From Fimenecus sp045632525 (GTDB lineage Bacteria > Bacillota > Clostridia > Oscillospirales > Acutalibacteraceae), in assembly GCA_045632525.1 (NCBI GenBank), contig JAZQWV010000046.1:7742-71741 (forward strand): DNA of 64,000 nucleotides, written 5' to 3'. A program made the position numbers and the translations under genes. This document shows positions 54,865 through 63,530 of this stretch, one piece after another (position 1 is the stretch's first letter; each line of letters opens with the position of its first letter). Below the pieces are notes generated by a model. That model did no database searches, was not told where the DNA came from, and saw only the letters and a program-made list of their open reading frames with translations.

Positions 54865-56046
54865 ATGGTAAAAGGATCCGTACAGGAAAAAGGTGGCTAT
54901 TTGCATACCGTTATCAGTTACACCGATAAAGACGGTAAGCGAAAGCAAAAATGGCAAAGCACAGGGCTTACAGCCAAAGGTAACAAGCGTAAGGCACAAG
55001 AATTTTTGAAAGAACGCATTGATGAGTTGGAGATGACACTTGAACGTGAAGAAACTCAAATACCCGATATGCCGTTCTCGCAGTTTATGTCAAACTGGCT
55101 TACGATGATTAAACCCACCGTTTTAATTACCACCTACGGCAGCTATCAGTATTTCATTGAAAAGAGAATTAACCCCTATTTTGATGAAAAGAATATTACA
55201 CTGCAAAAGATACGAACAGTGGATATTCAAGAGTATTACAACACAATGTTGTCGAAGGGTACGAAATGGAATTCGGTTGCAAAGCATCATGCAATCATTC
55301 GCAAGGCACTCGATTATGCGGTTAAGATGGATTACATATTAGTAAACCCCGCAGTAAAAATCGAAACACCTAAGCGACAAAAGTTTATTGCTGAGCATTA
55401 TAACCGTGAGGAGCTTCAGGAACTTTTTGAAGCAGTAAAGGGTGATTTGCTTGAAGTTCCCGTTATACTCTCGGCGTTCTATGGGCTTCGAAGAAGTGAG
55501 GCTTTAGGACTAAAGTGGAGTGCGATTGATTTCGAGCAGAAAACCCTATGTATTAAGCATACTGTGTGCCGAATATCTGTTGACGGCAAGGATGTAATTG
55601 TTCGCAAAGACACTACGAAAAATAAAACAAGTCTTAGAACGTTGCCCCTAATACCTGATGTTGAAAAATTATTGCTTAAAACCAAAAAGCAACAAGAGAG
55701 CAACCGAAGAAAATGTCGCAACGCATATAACAAGGAATTCCTTGATTATGTGTGCGTAGATGATATGGGGAATCTTTTAAGGCCGGATTATCTGTCACAA
55801 CATTTACAGACTGTGCTCAAAAGAAATAACCTAAAGCATATTCGGTATCACGATTTGCGACACTCTTGCGCTTCGCTATTACTTGCCAACGGTGTATCTT
55901 TAAAAGAAATCCAAGACTGGTTAGGCCATTCGGATTTCAGTACAACGGCAAATATTTATAGCCATTTAGAGTATGGAGCCAAGGTCAAGTCTGCTAACAA
56001 GATTGCAGAAAACTTGAGCCTTGAAGAAAAGACAAAGGACGGGTAA
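54865..56046 (+). CDS. int: Tn916-type integrase of element B
   Basis: A 393-residue tyrosine recombinase: AP2-like arm-binding domain (about 1-60, KGGYLHTVISYTDKDGKRKQ), SAM-like core-binding domain (about 70-170) and catalytic domain with R209 in YGLRRSE, H329 and R332 in HDLRHS, H355 in LGHSDF and Y365 in NIYSHL. Complete. It lies 150 bp from the tRNA-Leu attachment site and is the enzyme expected to integrate and excise element B. Confidence 0.95.
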   Translation: MVKGSVQEKGGYLHTVISYTDKDGKRKQKWQSTGLTAKGNKRKAQEFLKERIDELEMTLEREETQIPDMPFSQFMSNWLTMIKPTVLITTYGSYQYFIEKRINPYFDEKNITLQKIRTVDIQEYYNTMLSKGTKWNSVAKHHAIIRKALDYAVKMDYILVNPAVKIETPKRQKFIAEHYNREELQELFEAVKGDLLEVPVILSAFYGLRRSEALGLKWSAIDFEQKTLCIKHTVCRISVDGKDVIVRKDTTKNKTSLRTLPLIPDVEKLLLKTKKQQESNRRKCRNAYNKEFLDYVCVDDMGNLLRPDYLSQHLQTVLKRNNLKHIRYHDLRHSCASLLLANGVSLKEIQDWLGHSDFSTTANIYSHLEYGAKVKSANKIAENLSLEEKTKDG

Positions 56047-56160
56047 ATCCCGTCCCATACATAACTTATTTCTAACAGAATTCTAACGGATTTTTTGTAG
56101 AAATACCCTCATTTTTGACATTAGAATCACTTGAATTTCGAGGGCTTTTCGGATAAAGAA

Positions 56161-56200
56161 AATCTCTCAAACCCGCATAAACACTGGGTTTGAGAGATGA
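56161..56200 (-). terminator. Terminator of tRNA-Leu provided by element B
   Basis: Stem TCTCTCAAACCC / GGGTTTGAGAGA, loop of about 10, followed by ATTTTCTTT on the minus strand, just after the tRNA 3' end. It lies inside the element, replacing the original terminator now at 42303-42340. Confidence 0.75.
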
Positions 56201-56287
56201 TGGTGCGGGTAACAGGACTTGAACCTGCACAGCCTTGCGACCATTAGAACCTGAATCTAACGCGTCTGCCAATTCCGCCATACCCGC
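56201..56287 (-). tRNA. tRNA-Leu (anticodon CAG), right attachment site of element B
   Basis: Folds fully: acceptor GCGGGTA / TACCCGC, D arm GGCGGAATTGGCAGACGC, anticodon arm TTAGA-TTCAGGT-TCTAA (anticodon CAG), long variable arm TGGTCGCAAGGCTGTG typical of Leu, T arm CAGG-TTCAAGT-CCTG, discriminator A and encoded CCA. The 3' 29 bases are the direct repeat shared with the left end. The 5' half is chromosomal, and the 3' half is supplied by the element, which keeps the tRNA functional. Confidence 0.93.
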
Positions 56288-56469
56288 ATATATGACTTAA
56301 ATCCTTTCAAAAATCTTAGAACCGAAACGGTTTGTTAGAAATCCGTTAGAAATAAGTGTTTTTTTGAGATTTTTGAACAAACAGGAATCAAGGTCAAAAA
56401 TCGTGAAACCCCTTGATTTTATGCGGTTCTTCTAAAGAAACAGCAGAGGTCTGAAAGAGCCTCTCGCGC
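56288..56469. other. Non-coding stretch with GTTAGAA words, possible relic of another element end
   Basis: No ORF. Two GTTAGAA words (56334-56340 and 56345-56351) in the orientation seen at the left end of element B, and a later stretch around 56395-56425 (AAACCCC, TTTTATGCGG) that resembles 42450-42475. This suggests the left end of a related, otherwise lost element in tandem with B. Confidence 0.4.
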
Positions 56470-56514
56470 GTTAGTACCTGAATCATGCGTGTTTGCCAAT
56501 TTCACCATACCCGC
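56470..56514 (-). pseudogene. tRNA-Leu relic, 5' half
   Basis: Reads GCGGGTATGGTGAAATTGGC, then an anticodon-arm-like GATTCAGGTACTAA, then stops; no variable or T arm follows. Acceptor 5' strand and D arm are nearly those of the intact gene at 56201. Confidence 0.75.
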
Positions 56515-56671
56515 ATATTAAATTTTCTATTTTTTCTTTTTATAAAAAACTACTTTGTAACCGGGCCCACGTGACACTTGCGGTGCCCAAAATCTTTTTT
56601 CACTTGGAGCGTGAAAAGATTTTGACCGCTGCGTCTTTTTAGCCTTCGCTTCATCCTCCACAGGAGGCGCT

Positions 56672-56703
56672 CTGCTAAAAACTGCCAGTTCCGTCACATC
56701 CGC
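56672..56703 (-). pseudogene. Second tRNA-Leu relic, 5' acceptor and D arm
   Basis: Reads GCGGATGTGACGGAACTGGC and breaks off before the anticodon arm. It differs from the other two copies in the acceptor (GCGGATG), so it came from a different Leu tRNA. A 13-bp inverted repeat (AAAATCTTTTTTCAC / GTGAAAAGATTTT) lies between the relics near 56590-56622. Confidence 0.6.
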
Positions 56704-56776
56704 ATATATTAAAATGCTCGTTTATAATAACATTTTGCCCCTTAAAAGTCAAGGAGAAATGGGAGAGATAAAAAGC

Positions 56777-56803
56777 AAAAGGATGGGATTTACCCATCCT
56801 TTT
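56777..56803. terminator. Bidirectional terminator
   Basis: Stem AAAAGGATGGG / CCCATCCTTTT, loop ATTTA; overlaps the 3' end of the ECF gene. Confidence 0.8.
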
Positions 56804-57338
56804 TGTGTCTATGTCTTAAATGAGTTTTGCCTAAAATGAGCATAATTGCAGGGATTAAAACAAGTTGTAAAATTATGCCGGGAATTGCCTTTAAAAATGC
56901 GCTACCAATAAACATTGAAAGGGTAAAACCATTATCACCAAGTCCCAAAAGAACTGCTTGCACAAGTCCCCAAACCACTCGACCACTAATCATTGAAACA
57001 ATAAGACTGCGATAAAGCGATTTCATACAATTCCATTTAGATTTGCTGAACATATATCCGATTACAAATCCGTATGTTGCAAGCTCGAAAGCCATACTAA
57101 TAGCCGATGGATACATCACAGGCATACTGAATAAAAGTGAACGCATTATTGGTGCGATTGCGCCCACAATAAGCCCATATTGCCATCCGCAGATAAGTCC
57201 ACAAAGCATAACAGGAATGTGCATTGGTAAAAGCATATTTCCAATTTCTTTGATTTGACCTGTGAAGAAAGGCAACACAAGACAAAGGGACAAAAACAGC
57301 GCAGATAGCACAATGTTAAGTATTTTTTTATTTTTCAT
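56790..57338 (-). CDS. ECF transporter S component
   Basis: A 182-residue membrane protein with about six helices. The conserved loop GNMLLPMHIPVMLCGLICG is characteristic of vitamin-uptake S components (PF12822-type, pantothenate-like group). It would bind its vitamin and work with a shared EcfAA'T module encoded elsewhere. Its start overlaps the stop of the aldo/keto reductase gene by one base (TAATG), so translation is coupled. Substrate cannot be read from sequence. Confidence 0.82.
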   Translation of the reverse strand: MKNKKILNIVLSALFLSLCLVLPFFTGQIKEIGNMLLPMHIPVMLCGLICGWQYGLIVGAIAPIMRSLLFSMPVMYPSAISMAFELATYGFVIGYMFSKSKWNCMKSLYRSLIVSMISGRVVWGLVQAVLLGLGDNGFTLSMFIGSAFLKAIPGIILQLVLIPAIMLILGKTHLRHRHKKDG

Positions 57339-58453
57339 TATTTGCCGAATTCCTTTGCCACATCTTTAAGTAATTTGCGAATTTCAAGGTGTTGAGGACA
57401 AGCCTTTTCGCAGAGTCCACACTCAATGCAGTCAGAAGCCTTGCCTTTGCCTGCAGTATGAATTTCTTTATAGTAGAACTTCGCATTCCAATCTTTAAAT
57501 TGCTTTCTGTCATTCATGCAAGCAAAAACTTCGGGAATAGGAATGTTTTTAGGGCATCCGTCAACACAATAACGACAAGCTGTGCAAGGAATAAGGTTTT
57601 GCTTATTCATAATCTCACAAACTTTGCGGATTGCATCCATTTCTTCGTCACCCAGTGGCTCAAAATCTTTCATAAAACTGATGTTGTCATTCATTTGTGC
57701 CATATCACTCATGCCAGAAAGCACCATAAAGATACCTTCAAATCCCGCAGCAAAACGGATAGCGAAACTAGCCGGAGTGCCACCATTCAAGTCATCAAGC
57801 ACTTTTTTTGCATCGTCGGGGAGTTTAACAAGACTACCACCCTTAACAGGCTCCATAACAATAACAGGTTTGTCGTGTTTTCTGCAGACTTCATAGCATT
57901 TTCTACCCTCAACTGACTCGTCATTATAGTCGAGATAGTTAAACTGAATTTGCACAAACTCAATTTCAGGATATTCTGTAAGAATTTTATCAAGCACTTC
58001 TGCTTTATCATGGAAAGAGAGTCCCACATGGCGGATTTTTCCTTCTTTTTTTAGTTCAAATGCAGTTTCATAGGCTCTGCATTTCTTATACTTTTCAAAG
58101 TTTGTTGCATTTTGTGCGTGCATTAAATAGAAGTCAAAATATTCAACGCCACAGTTTTTAAGTTGCTTTTCAAAAAGTGGTCTAATCTGACTCTCTTTTT
58201 TGAAAAATCCGTCAGACAACTTATTTGCAAGAACATAACTCTCTCTTGGATGACGAGATGTAAGGCACTTTTTGAGTGTGCTTTCGTTTCTCATTTCCAT
58301 ATATCCGTGAGCAGTGTCAAAATAGTTAAAACCTGCTTCTAAAAATGTATCAATCATCTTTTTTGACTGCTCATAGTCGATAAGCGGACCTTTGCGTGGA
58401 AGTCGCATACAACCAAAGCCAAAATTTTTCTTTACTTCAGGAAAATAGTTCAT
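57338..58453 (-). CDS. Aldo/keto reductase with C-terminal 4Fe-4S domain
   Basis: A 371-residue protein. AKR barrel with the catalytic set (FDTAHGYME with Asp/Tyr, LANKLSDG with Lys, YLMHAQN with His) and a C-terminal ferredoxin-like domain with two cluster motifs, CTACRYCVDGCP and CIECGLCEKACP. Common in anaerobes; it probably couples ferredoxin or flavin electrons to a carbonyl substrate. GGTGACATT precedes the ATG. Ten bases separate it from the GH2 gene, so the whole 61.9-56.8 kb set may be one transcript. Confidence 0.9.
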   Translation of the reverse strand: MNYFPEVKKNFGFGCMRLPRKGPLIDYEQSKKMIDTFLEAGFNYFDTAHGYMEMRNESTLKKCLTSRHPRESYVLANKLSDGFFKKESQIRPLFEKQLKNCGVEYFDFYLMHAQNATNFEKYKKCRAYETAFELKKEGKIRHVGLSFHDKAEVLDKILTEYPEIEFVQIQFNYLDYNDESVEGRKCYEVCRKHDKPVIVMEPVKGGSLVKLPDDAKKVLDDLNGGTPASFAIRFAAGFEGIFMVLSGMSDMAQMNDNISFMKDFEPLGDEEMDAIRKVCEIMNKQNLIPCTACRYCVDGCPKNIPIPEVFACMNDRKQFKDWNAKFYYKEIHTAGKGKASDCIECGLCEKACPQHLEIRKLLKDVAKEFGK

Positions 58454-58462
58454 AATGTCACC

Positions 58463-60208
58463 TTATTTTTCAATCTCTGCAATCTTTGTATTAATTGCAA
58501 TGATTCTATCGTAAATTGCATCATCAAATTTCTTTTCACGGTCATAAGTATAAAGACCATTCTGCTCTTGTTCAATATCATAAAGCTGAGTATAACAGAA
58601 GCCAAACATTTTATAGTTTGAAAGAATAACATCAGTGAGTCCCACATATCTGTCGGCAAATTCTTCAGGAGTTTTAACATCTTCGCCATATCCCCAAGAT
58701 TTGATTGACTCGTCGCTAACCCATTTGATTCCGCCGTATTCACTAATAAATACAGGCTCACCCCTATAAGTCTGTCTGCCACCATTTTCAACAAGCACAT
58801 GCTGATAAAGATAATCTTCTGTCATAAAACGGTCATAGTTTTTCTTGAAGAAATCAACATCATAGCTATAATCATGTAAATCAAAAATGTCAGTTTTTAC
58901 ATGGAAATTACCACTTGTGTCAATGCAAGGACGAGTGTTGTCAACTGCCTTTGTATAATCATAAACAGTTGAAAGCAATGGGTCATATTGAGGTCTGCCT
59001 TTATAATTCCATGTTTCGTTGAATGGACACCAACCAATAATTGATGGGTGATTGAAATCACGCTCAATTGCTTCGCCCCATTCTTTTAAGAACACATCAA
59101 CGCTCTTTGGATTTGAATAGTCGAGTCCCCAGTTAGCATATTCACCCCAAACGATATAACCCATCTTATCGCAGAAATATAAAAATCTTGGGTCAAATAC
59201 CTTTTGGTGAAGACGAGCACCGTTAAAACCAAGTGTCATTGAGAGTTCAATATCTTTCATTAAATCTTCGTCAGAAGGTGCTGTGTAAATACCTTTTTTA
59301 TAGAAACCTTGGTCAAGTACAAGACGCTGGAAAACGCTCTTTTCGTTGATAAGGAATTTGTATCCGTCAAGACGCACATTGCGAAGACCAAAATAAGAAT
59401 AAACTTTGTCTTCACCGAATGTGATTTCTATATCATAAAGTTGACCGTTGCCAACTTCCCAAAGGTGGATTTCGTCGAGTTTTAATTGCATAACAGCATT
59501 GTCGCTAGCATCAACAAATGTTGATTTACCAACGCTCTTGCCATCAAAAAATGCTTCACAAGATAAAGTTTCTTTACCTTTGAGATTAAAGTTTATTGTA
59601 ACAAGACCATTTTTATGGTCAGGATAAATCTTAAAGTTTTTTATGTAGTTTTGTGGCATATATTCAAGATAAACGCTTTGCCAGATACCTGTTGTGCGAG
59701 TATAGTCGCAAGCATGACTCTTTTTCCATTCACTTTGCTTGCCGCGAATAACAAATTGGTTTTTAACATCGTCTTCGCAAAGGACAAAAATCTCGTTTTT
59801 ACCATCAACCGCTAAATGAGTAATATCAAAACGGAATGATGTGTAACCACCCTTGTGACGACCTGCGAGTTTGCCATTAACAAGCACAGTTGTTAAGTGG
59901 TCAGCAGCACCAAAACATAAGAAAACGCGATTACCATTCTTTTTAATTTCAATATTTTTCTTATACCATACCATATTGATAAAATCTTTATACTGAATTC
60001 CAGAAAGTTCACTTTCAACACAGAATGGCACATTGATTTTGTGTGGATATTCGTTTTTGTTTCTCATTTCAATAGCTCTTTGTTCATCAGTTGAAAATTT
60101 GAAACCTAACTTTGCTTTTTGAAAACCAAAATCCCATTGACCATTAAGGATTTCGATATTCTTTCTTTCAAATTGTGGGTTTGGATGATTAGATACTGTA
60201 AAATTCAT
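58463..60208 (-). CDS. GH2 family beta-glycosidase
   Basis: 581 residues from the ATG at 60208 (AAGGAG spaced seven). A sugar-binding jelly roll (PQFERKNIEILNGQWDF), an Ig-like domain, and a barrel with GWCPFNETW (acid/base Glu) and VFISEYGGI (nucleophile Glu). Short for a beta-galactosidase and nearer to beta-glucuronidase or beta-galactosidase of the small GH2 subgroups; specificity is open. No signal peptide, so the substrate is imported. Confidence 0.88.
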   Translation of the reverse strand: MNFTVSNHPNPQFERKNIEILNGQWDFGFQKAKLGFKFSTDEQRAIEMRNKNEYPHKINVPFCVESELSGIQYKDFINMVWYKKNIEIKKNGNRVFLCFGAADHLTTVLVNGKLAGRHKGGYTSFRFDITHLAVDGKNEIFVLCEDDVKNQFVIRGKQSEWKKSHACDYTRTTGIWQSVYLEYMPQNYIKNFKIYPDHKNGLVTINFNLKGKETLSCEAFFDGKSVGKSTFVDASDNAVMQLKLDEIHLWEVGNGQLYDIEITFGEDKVYSYFGLRNVRLDGYKFLINEKSVFQRLVLDQGFYKKGIYTAPSDEDLMKDIELSMTLGFNGARLHQKVFDPRFLYFCDKMGYIVWGEYANWGLDYSNPKSVDVFLKEWGEAIERDFNHPSIIGWCPFNETWNYKGRPQYDPLLSTVYDYTKAVDNTRPCIDTSGNFHVKTDIFDLHDYSYDVDFFKKNYDRFMTEDYLYQHVLVENGGRQTYRGEPVFISEYGGIKWVSDESIKSWGYGEDVKTPEEFADRYVGLTDVILSNYKMFGFCYTQLYDIEQEQNGLYTYDREKKFDDAIYDRIIAINTKIAEIEK

Positions 60209-60218
60209 ATTTTTCTCC

Positions 60219-60596
60219 TTAATGATTGCAATTATCTCCGCAAGAATGACCTTCGCCGTGGTCGTGATGGTCACAACGAGCGTCAGGGTTATATTCTAAT
60301 TTGCCAACAAGCAATGAAATTACTGCTTGATTACAATCTCCCTTGACACCACCATACCATTTGATGCCCGCTTCGTTTAAAGCGTTTTGTGCGCCACCAC
60401 CAATGCCACCGCAAATAACAATGTCAACGCCATTCTCTTTTAAGAATGTAGCCAACGCACCGTGACCTTGACCGTTAGTATCAATGATTTTCATGCCAAC
60501 AATATCGTCATTTTGTATATCATAGATTTTGAACTTTTCAGTATGTCCGAAATGTTGAAAAACCTGTTCATTTTCATAAGTTACTGCAATTTTCAT
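60219..60596 (-). CDS. NifX/NafY-type Fe-Mo cofactor-binding-domain protein
   Basis: A 125-residue protein. IAVTYENEQVFQHFGHTEKF and ICGGIGGGAQNALNEAGI are the family hallmarks (dinitrogenase iron-molybdenum cofactor domain). The C-terminus is a His/Cys tail (CDHHDHGEGHSCGDNCNH) likely to bind metal. No nif genes are seen, and it sits between two glycosidases with tight spacing (3 and 10 bases). Such proteins also occur in non-nitrogen-fixing anaerobes, where they may handle iron-sulfur clusters. Confidence 0.85.
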   Translation of the reverse strand: MKIAVTYENEQVFQHFGHTEKFKIYDIQNDDIVGMKIIDTNGQGHGALATFLKENGVDIVICGGIGGGAQNALNEAGIKWYGGVKGDCNQAVISLLVGKLEYNPDARCDHHDHGEGHSCGDNCNH

Positions 60597-60599
60597 AAT

Positions 60600-61970
60600 T
60601 TAGCCCTCGCAAATAATAGTTAAAATACTATTTTCTTTAACTGTAAAACTATCTTTGTATTCACCATCATAAATAGTTTTTAATTTATATTCCTGTGTTG
60701 ATTCAATGATTTTCATTTTGTTAAAATTACCATCAAAATTGATTTCTTTTTCTTTACCCTCATTGACAATTACTGTAACAGTCTTATTATCAGGTATTAA
60801 GAATGAGAATACATTGAAATCATTATTTTCGTCAGGGAAGAATCCATTATCAAGACAAATTGAATTTAGTGGTATGTATTTTGAAAAATGAGCAAAACCA
60901 TAATAACGCTCTGCCACATACCATTCTTCAAAATTGTCAGTAGCGGTGAGTGTTGCGTCGGAATAGTCAAAACCGTCTTCTTTAATTGAAAACTGATTGA
61001 CAGCAACCCAACTTGTCCAACTCTCTGCACCCGCATAGATTAAATCCTGACCGATAATTCGAGCAGTAATCAAAGCTCCTTTGAAATCTTTTGTGTGACT
61101 CTTGTTAGGTAACTCACACCACTCGCTCATATCAAAACGGAATTCAGGGTGGGGGGTTACCAACTGATTTTTGAAATCAACTCGAATTTGTGGATTGTTA
61201 TCATCATGATATGAATGATAAGCAAAAACATCAAGCACTTTCATAATGGTTTCGTCTTTGATGAGTGCATCGAGATATTCAGGGGTAAGCCCCATCATTT
61301 CGCCACTTTCAGGACCATAGAGTTTAACATCCATATTTCGCTTCAAAATTTCTTCAGCAAAAATATGCATAACTTCAACCATTTCTTCGGTCTCATAATG
61401 ACAACCCTCTTGCCACACATAAGAGCCACCCCATTTCCATTGAGGCTCGTTTATAGGGCTTACATATTTAACAGGGAACCCCTCGTCAATAAGCCTTTGG
61501 GTAGCAGTTAAGAAATAGTCAGCAAATTTTCTGTAATTAGCTTTTGGCAAGTTACAGGTGTGCATCATTAAACTACCCGATGCCTGACCTGTTGAAGTAT
61601 GTGACCAATGTGGTGAGTTTGCAAAGACAATGAGAGTATCAATATTACCTAAATCAAGGCATTTTCTCATAACATCCTTCGCAGTTTTATCAAGAGAAAA
61701 ATCCCAATATCCCTCTTCTTTTTCTCTGTCATAAACATACATACTTTCACTACGACGCCAAGGGTTTTGAACACGGTAGTTTTCCATATCAGTGCCGCCA
61801 CCGATATTGTAACGATAAATGTTCAATTTAAGCCCTGTGTCACCATATAAAAGCTCGCAGATTTCGTCTTGCACTTTTTCGTCTTTGCAGTAGTGACTCC
61901 ACCAGCAAGCAGATGTGCCAAAGCCCTTTAATTCCTGAAGTTTTTTAGTGTTTTTAAGATTAATTTTCAT
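60600..61970 (-). CDS. GH30 family glycosidase
   Basis: 456 residues from the ATG at 61970 (GGGGA spaced eight; the ATG 15 bases earlier has no ribosome site). ELKGFGTSACWWSHY at the start, SPINEPQWKW (acid/base Glu) and FDMSEWCEL (nucleophile Glu), with a C-terminal beta domain. Closest by pattern to the endo-beta-1,6-galactanase-like GH30 group. Intracellular. Probably co-transcribed with the NifX-like and GH2 genes. Confidence 0.85.
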   Translation of the reverse strand: MKINLKNTKKLQELKGFGTSACWWSHYCKDEKVQDEICELLYGDTGLKLNIYRYNIGGGTDMENYRVQNPWRRSESMYVYDREKEEGYWDFSLDKTAKDVMRKCLDLGNIDTLIVFANSPHWSHTSTGQASGSLMMHTCNLPKANYRKFADYFLTATQRLIDEGFPVKYVSPINEPQWKWGGSYVWQEGCHYETEEMVEVMHIFAEEILKRNMDVKLYGPESGEMMGLTPEYLDALIKDETIMKVLDVFAYHSYHDDNNPQIRVDFKNQLVTPHPEFRFDMSEWCELPNKSHTKDFKGALITARIIGQDLIYAGAESWTSWVAVNQFSIKEDGFDYSDATLTATDNFEEWYVAERYYGFAHFSKYIPLNSICLDNGFFPDENNDFNVFSFLIPDNKTVTVIVNEGKEKEINFDGNFNKMKIIESTQEYKLKTIYDGEYKDSFTVKENSILTIICEG

Positions 61971-62009
61971 ATCAGCAATCCCCATAACATCAATGAATAT
62001 TTATTACAA

Positions 62010-62040
62010 AAGCGGATGCACAAATACATACATCCGCTTA
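62010..62040 (-). terminator. Terminator after the DUF1846 gene
   Basis: Stem GCGGATG / CATCCGC with TTTTGT on the minus strand; separates the DUF1846 gene from the GH30 operon. Confidence 0.8.
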
Positions 62041-62044
62041 AATT

Positions 62045-63526
62045 TTAGTTATAATACAAATTATCGTTCTTCTTGTATGGCTCATAAGTCGCATTTGTGC
62101 CAAGCTTACGAAGAGTTTCTTTGTCAGTATCAGAAAGCACAACTGTCGCGTGAACATCGCAACCCTTTAAGCCCTTAATTGCATCAAGAGCTTGTTTTGC
62201 GAGTGGATTCATAGTCGCACAAATTGAAAGCGCAATAAGAATTTCATCAGGGTGCAAACTGGTGTCACGCTCGTGCATTTTGATTTTTAATTCTTTAATC
62301 GGCTCAAATACAGTAGGTGAAATAAGAAGAATTTCATCATCAAGATTTGCAAGAGCTTTCAAAGCGTTAAGAAGCATTGCAGATGATGAGCTGAGAAGTT
62401 CGCTCGCTTTACCTGTGATGATTCTGCCATCGTGAAGTTCGATAGCAGTAACAGGCGCGTCAGTAGTCTCTGAAAGATTAAGTGCCGCAGAAACAACGGG
62501 ACGGTCATCACTTGTGATGCCAAGTTGCTTCATAATAAGCTCAATTTTATAAAGCTCATTTGACTTTTTCTTGTTGTTCTTCTGTTGAACAAGATAGTTG
62601 CAATGACGACGAAGAATTTCTTTCTTTGATGCAGTGAGCACAACATCGTCATCAATTATGCAGTTGCCCGCCATATTAACACCCATATCAGTAGGTGATT
62701 TATATGGTGACTCGCCATAGATTTCTTCAAATATTGTATTAAGTACAGGGAAGTTCTCAACATCACGATTATAGTTAACAGTCGTTTCGCCATAAGCTTC
62801 AAGGTGGAATGGGTCAATCATGTTAACATCATTAAGGTCAGCAGTTGCAGCTTCATAAGCAAGGTTTACAGGGTGCTTTAATGGTAAATTCCAAATTGGG
62901 AATGTCTCAAATTTAGCATAACCCGCTTTGATTCCACGCTTGTGCTCGTGATAAAGCTGAGAAAGGCACACAGCCATTTTACCACTACCAGGACCCGGAG
63001 CGGTAATAACAATAAGCGAATGGTCTGACTCAATATAGTCATTTTTGCCATATCCGTCTTCGCTTACAATAAGCTCAACATCAAGTGGATAATTTTCGAT
63101 AGGGTAGTGACGATAAACATTAATACCAAGACTCTGAAGTTTCTGTTCAAATGCAATTACAGATGGTTGCTCTGAATATTGAGTGAGAACAACGCCACCA
63201 ACAAAGAGTCCAAAACCATGATAAATGTCAATAAGACGCAAAACGTCAAGGTCATAAGTGATACCTAAGTCACTACGGATTTTATTCTTTTCAATATCTT
63301 TTGCACAAATAGCAATAATGATTTCAGCATCATCTTTAAGTTGAAGAAGCATCTTCATTTTACTGTCAGGCTTAAAGCCGGGGAGTACTCTGGCAGCATG
63401 GTAATCATCAAAAATCTTACCACCGAATTCAAGATAGAGTTTACCACCAAATTTGCTTATTCTCTCTTTAATATGCTCTGATTGCATACGAAGATATTTG
63501 TCATTATCAAAACCTAATTTACGCAT
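62045..63526 (-). CDS. DUF1846 domain protein
   Basis: A 493-residue protein whose start KLGFDNDKYLRMQSEHIKER and the blocks LYLEFGGKIFDDYHAARVLP, TAPGPGSGKMAVCLSQLYHE identify the DUF1846 family, found across Firmicutes at this length. The glycine loop GPGSGK is P-loop-like, suggesting nucleotide binding. Function unknown. AGAGGTGAG precedes the ATG; four bases separate it from the AI-2E family gene, so both share a transcript. Confidence 0.92.
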   Translation of the reverse strand: MRKLGFDNDKYLRMQSEHIKERISKFGGKLYLEFGGKIFDDYHAARVLPGFKPDSKMKMLLQLKDDAEIIIAICAKDIEKNKIRSDLGITYDLDVLRLIDIYHGFGLFVGGVVLTQYSEQPSVIAFEQKLQSLGINVYRHYPIENYPLDVELIVSEDGYGKNDYIESDHSLIVITAPGPGSGKMAVCLSQLYHEHKRGIKAGYAKFETFPIWNLPLKHPVNLAYEAATADLNDVNMIDPFHLEAYGETTVNYNRDVENFPVLNTIFEEIYGESPYKSPTDMGVNMAGNCIIDDDVVLTASKKEILRRHCNYLVQQKNNKKKSNELYKIELIMKQLGITSDDRPVVSAALNLSETTDAPVTAIELHDGRIITGKASELLSSSSAMLLNALKALANLDDEILLISPTVFEPIKELKIKMHERDTSLHPDEILIALSICATMNPLAKQALDAIKGLKGCDVHATVVLSDTDKETLRKLGTNATYEPYKKNDNLYYN

Positions 63527-63530
63527 TTTC

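Noticed and set aside
56072..56281. 69-residue minus-strand ORF beginning MAELADALDSGSNGRKAVQV
   Set aside because: It is the well-known false translation of a tRNA-Leu gene; the frame coincides with the tRNA at 56201-56287.
57389..57916. 175-residue plus-strand ORF
   Set aside because: Antisense shadow of the aldo/keto reductase gene.
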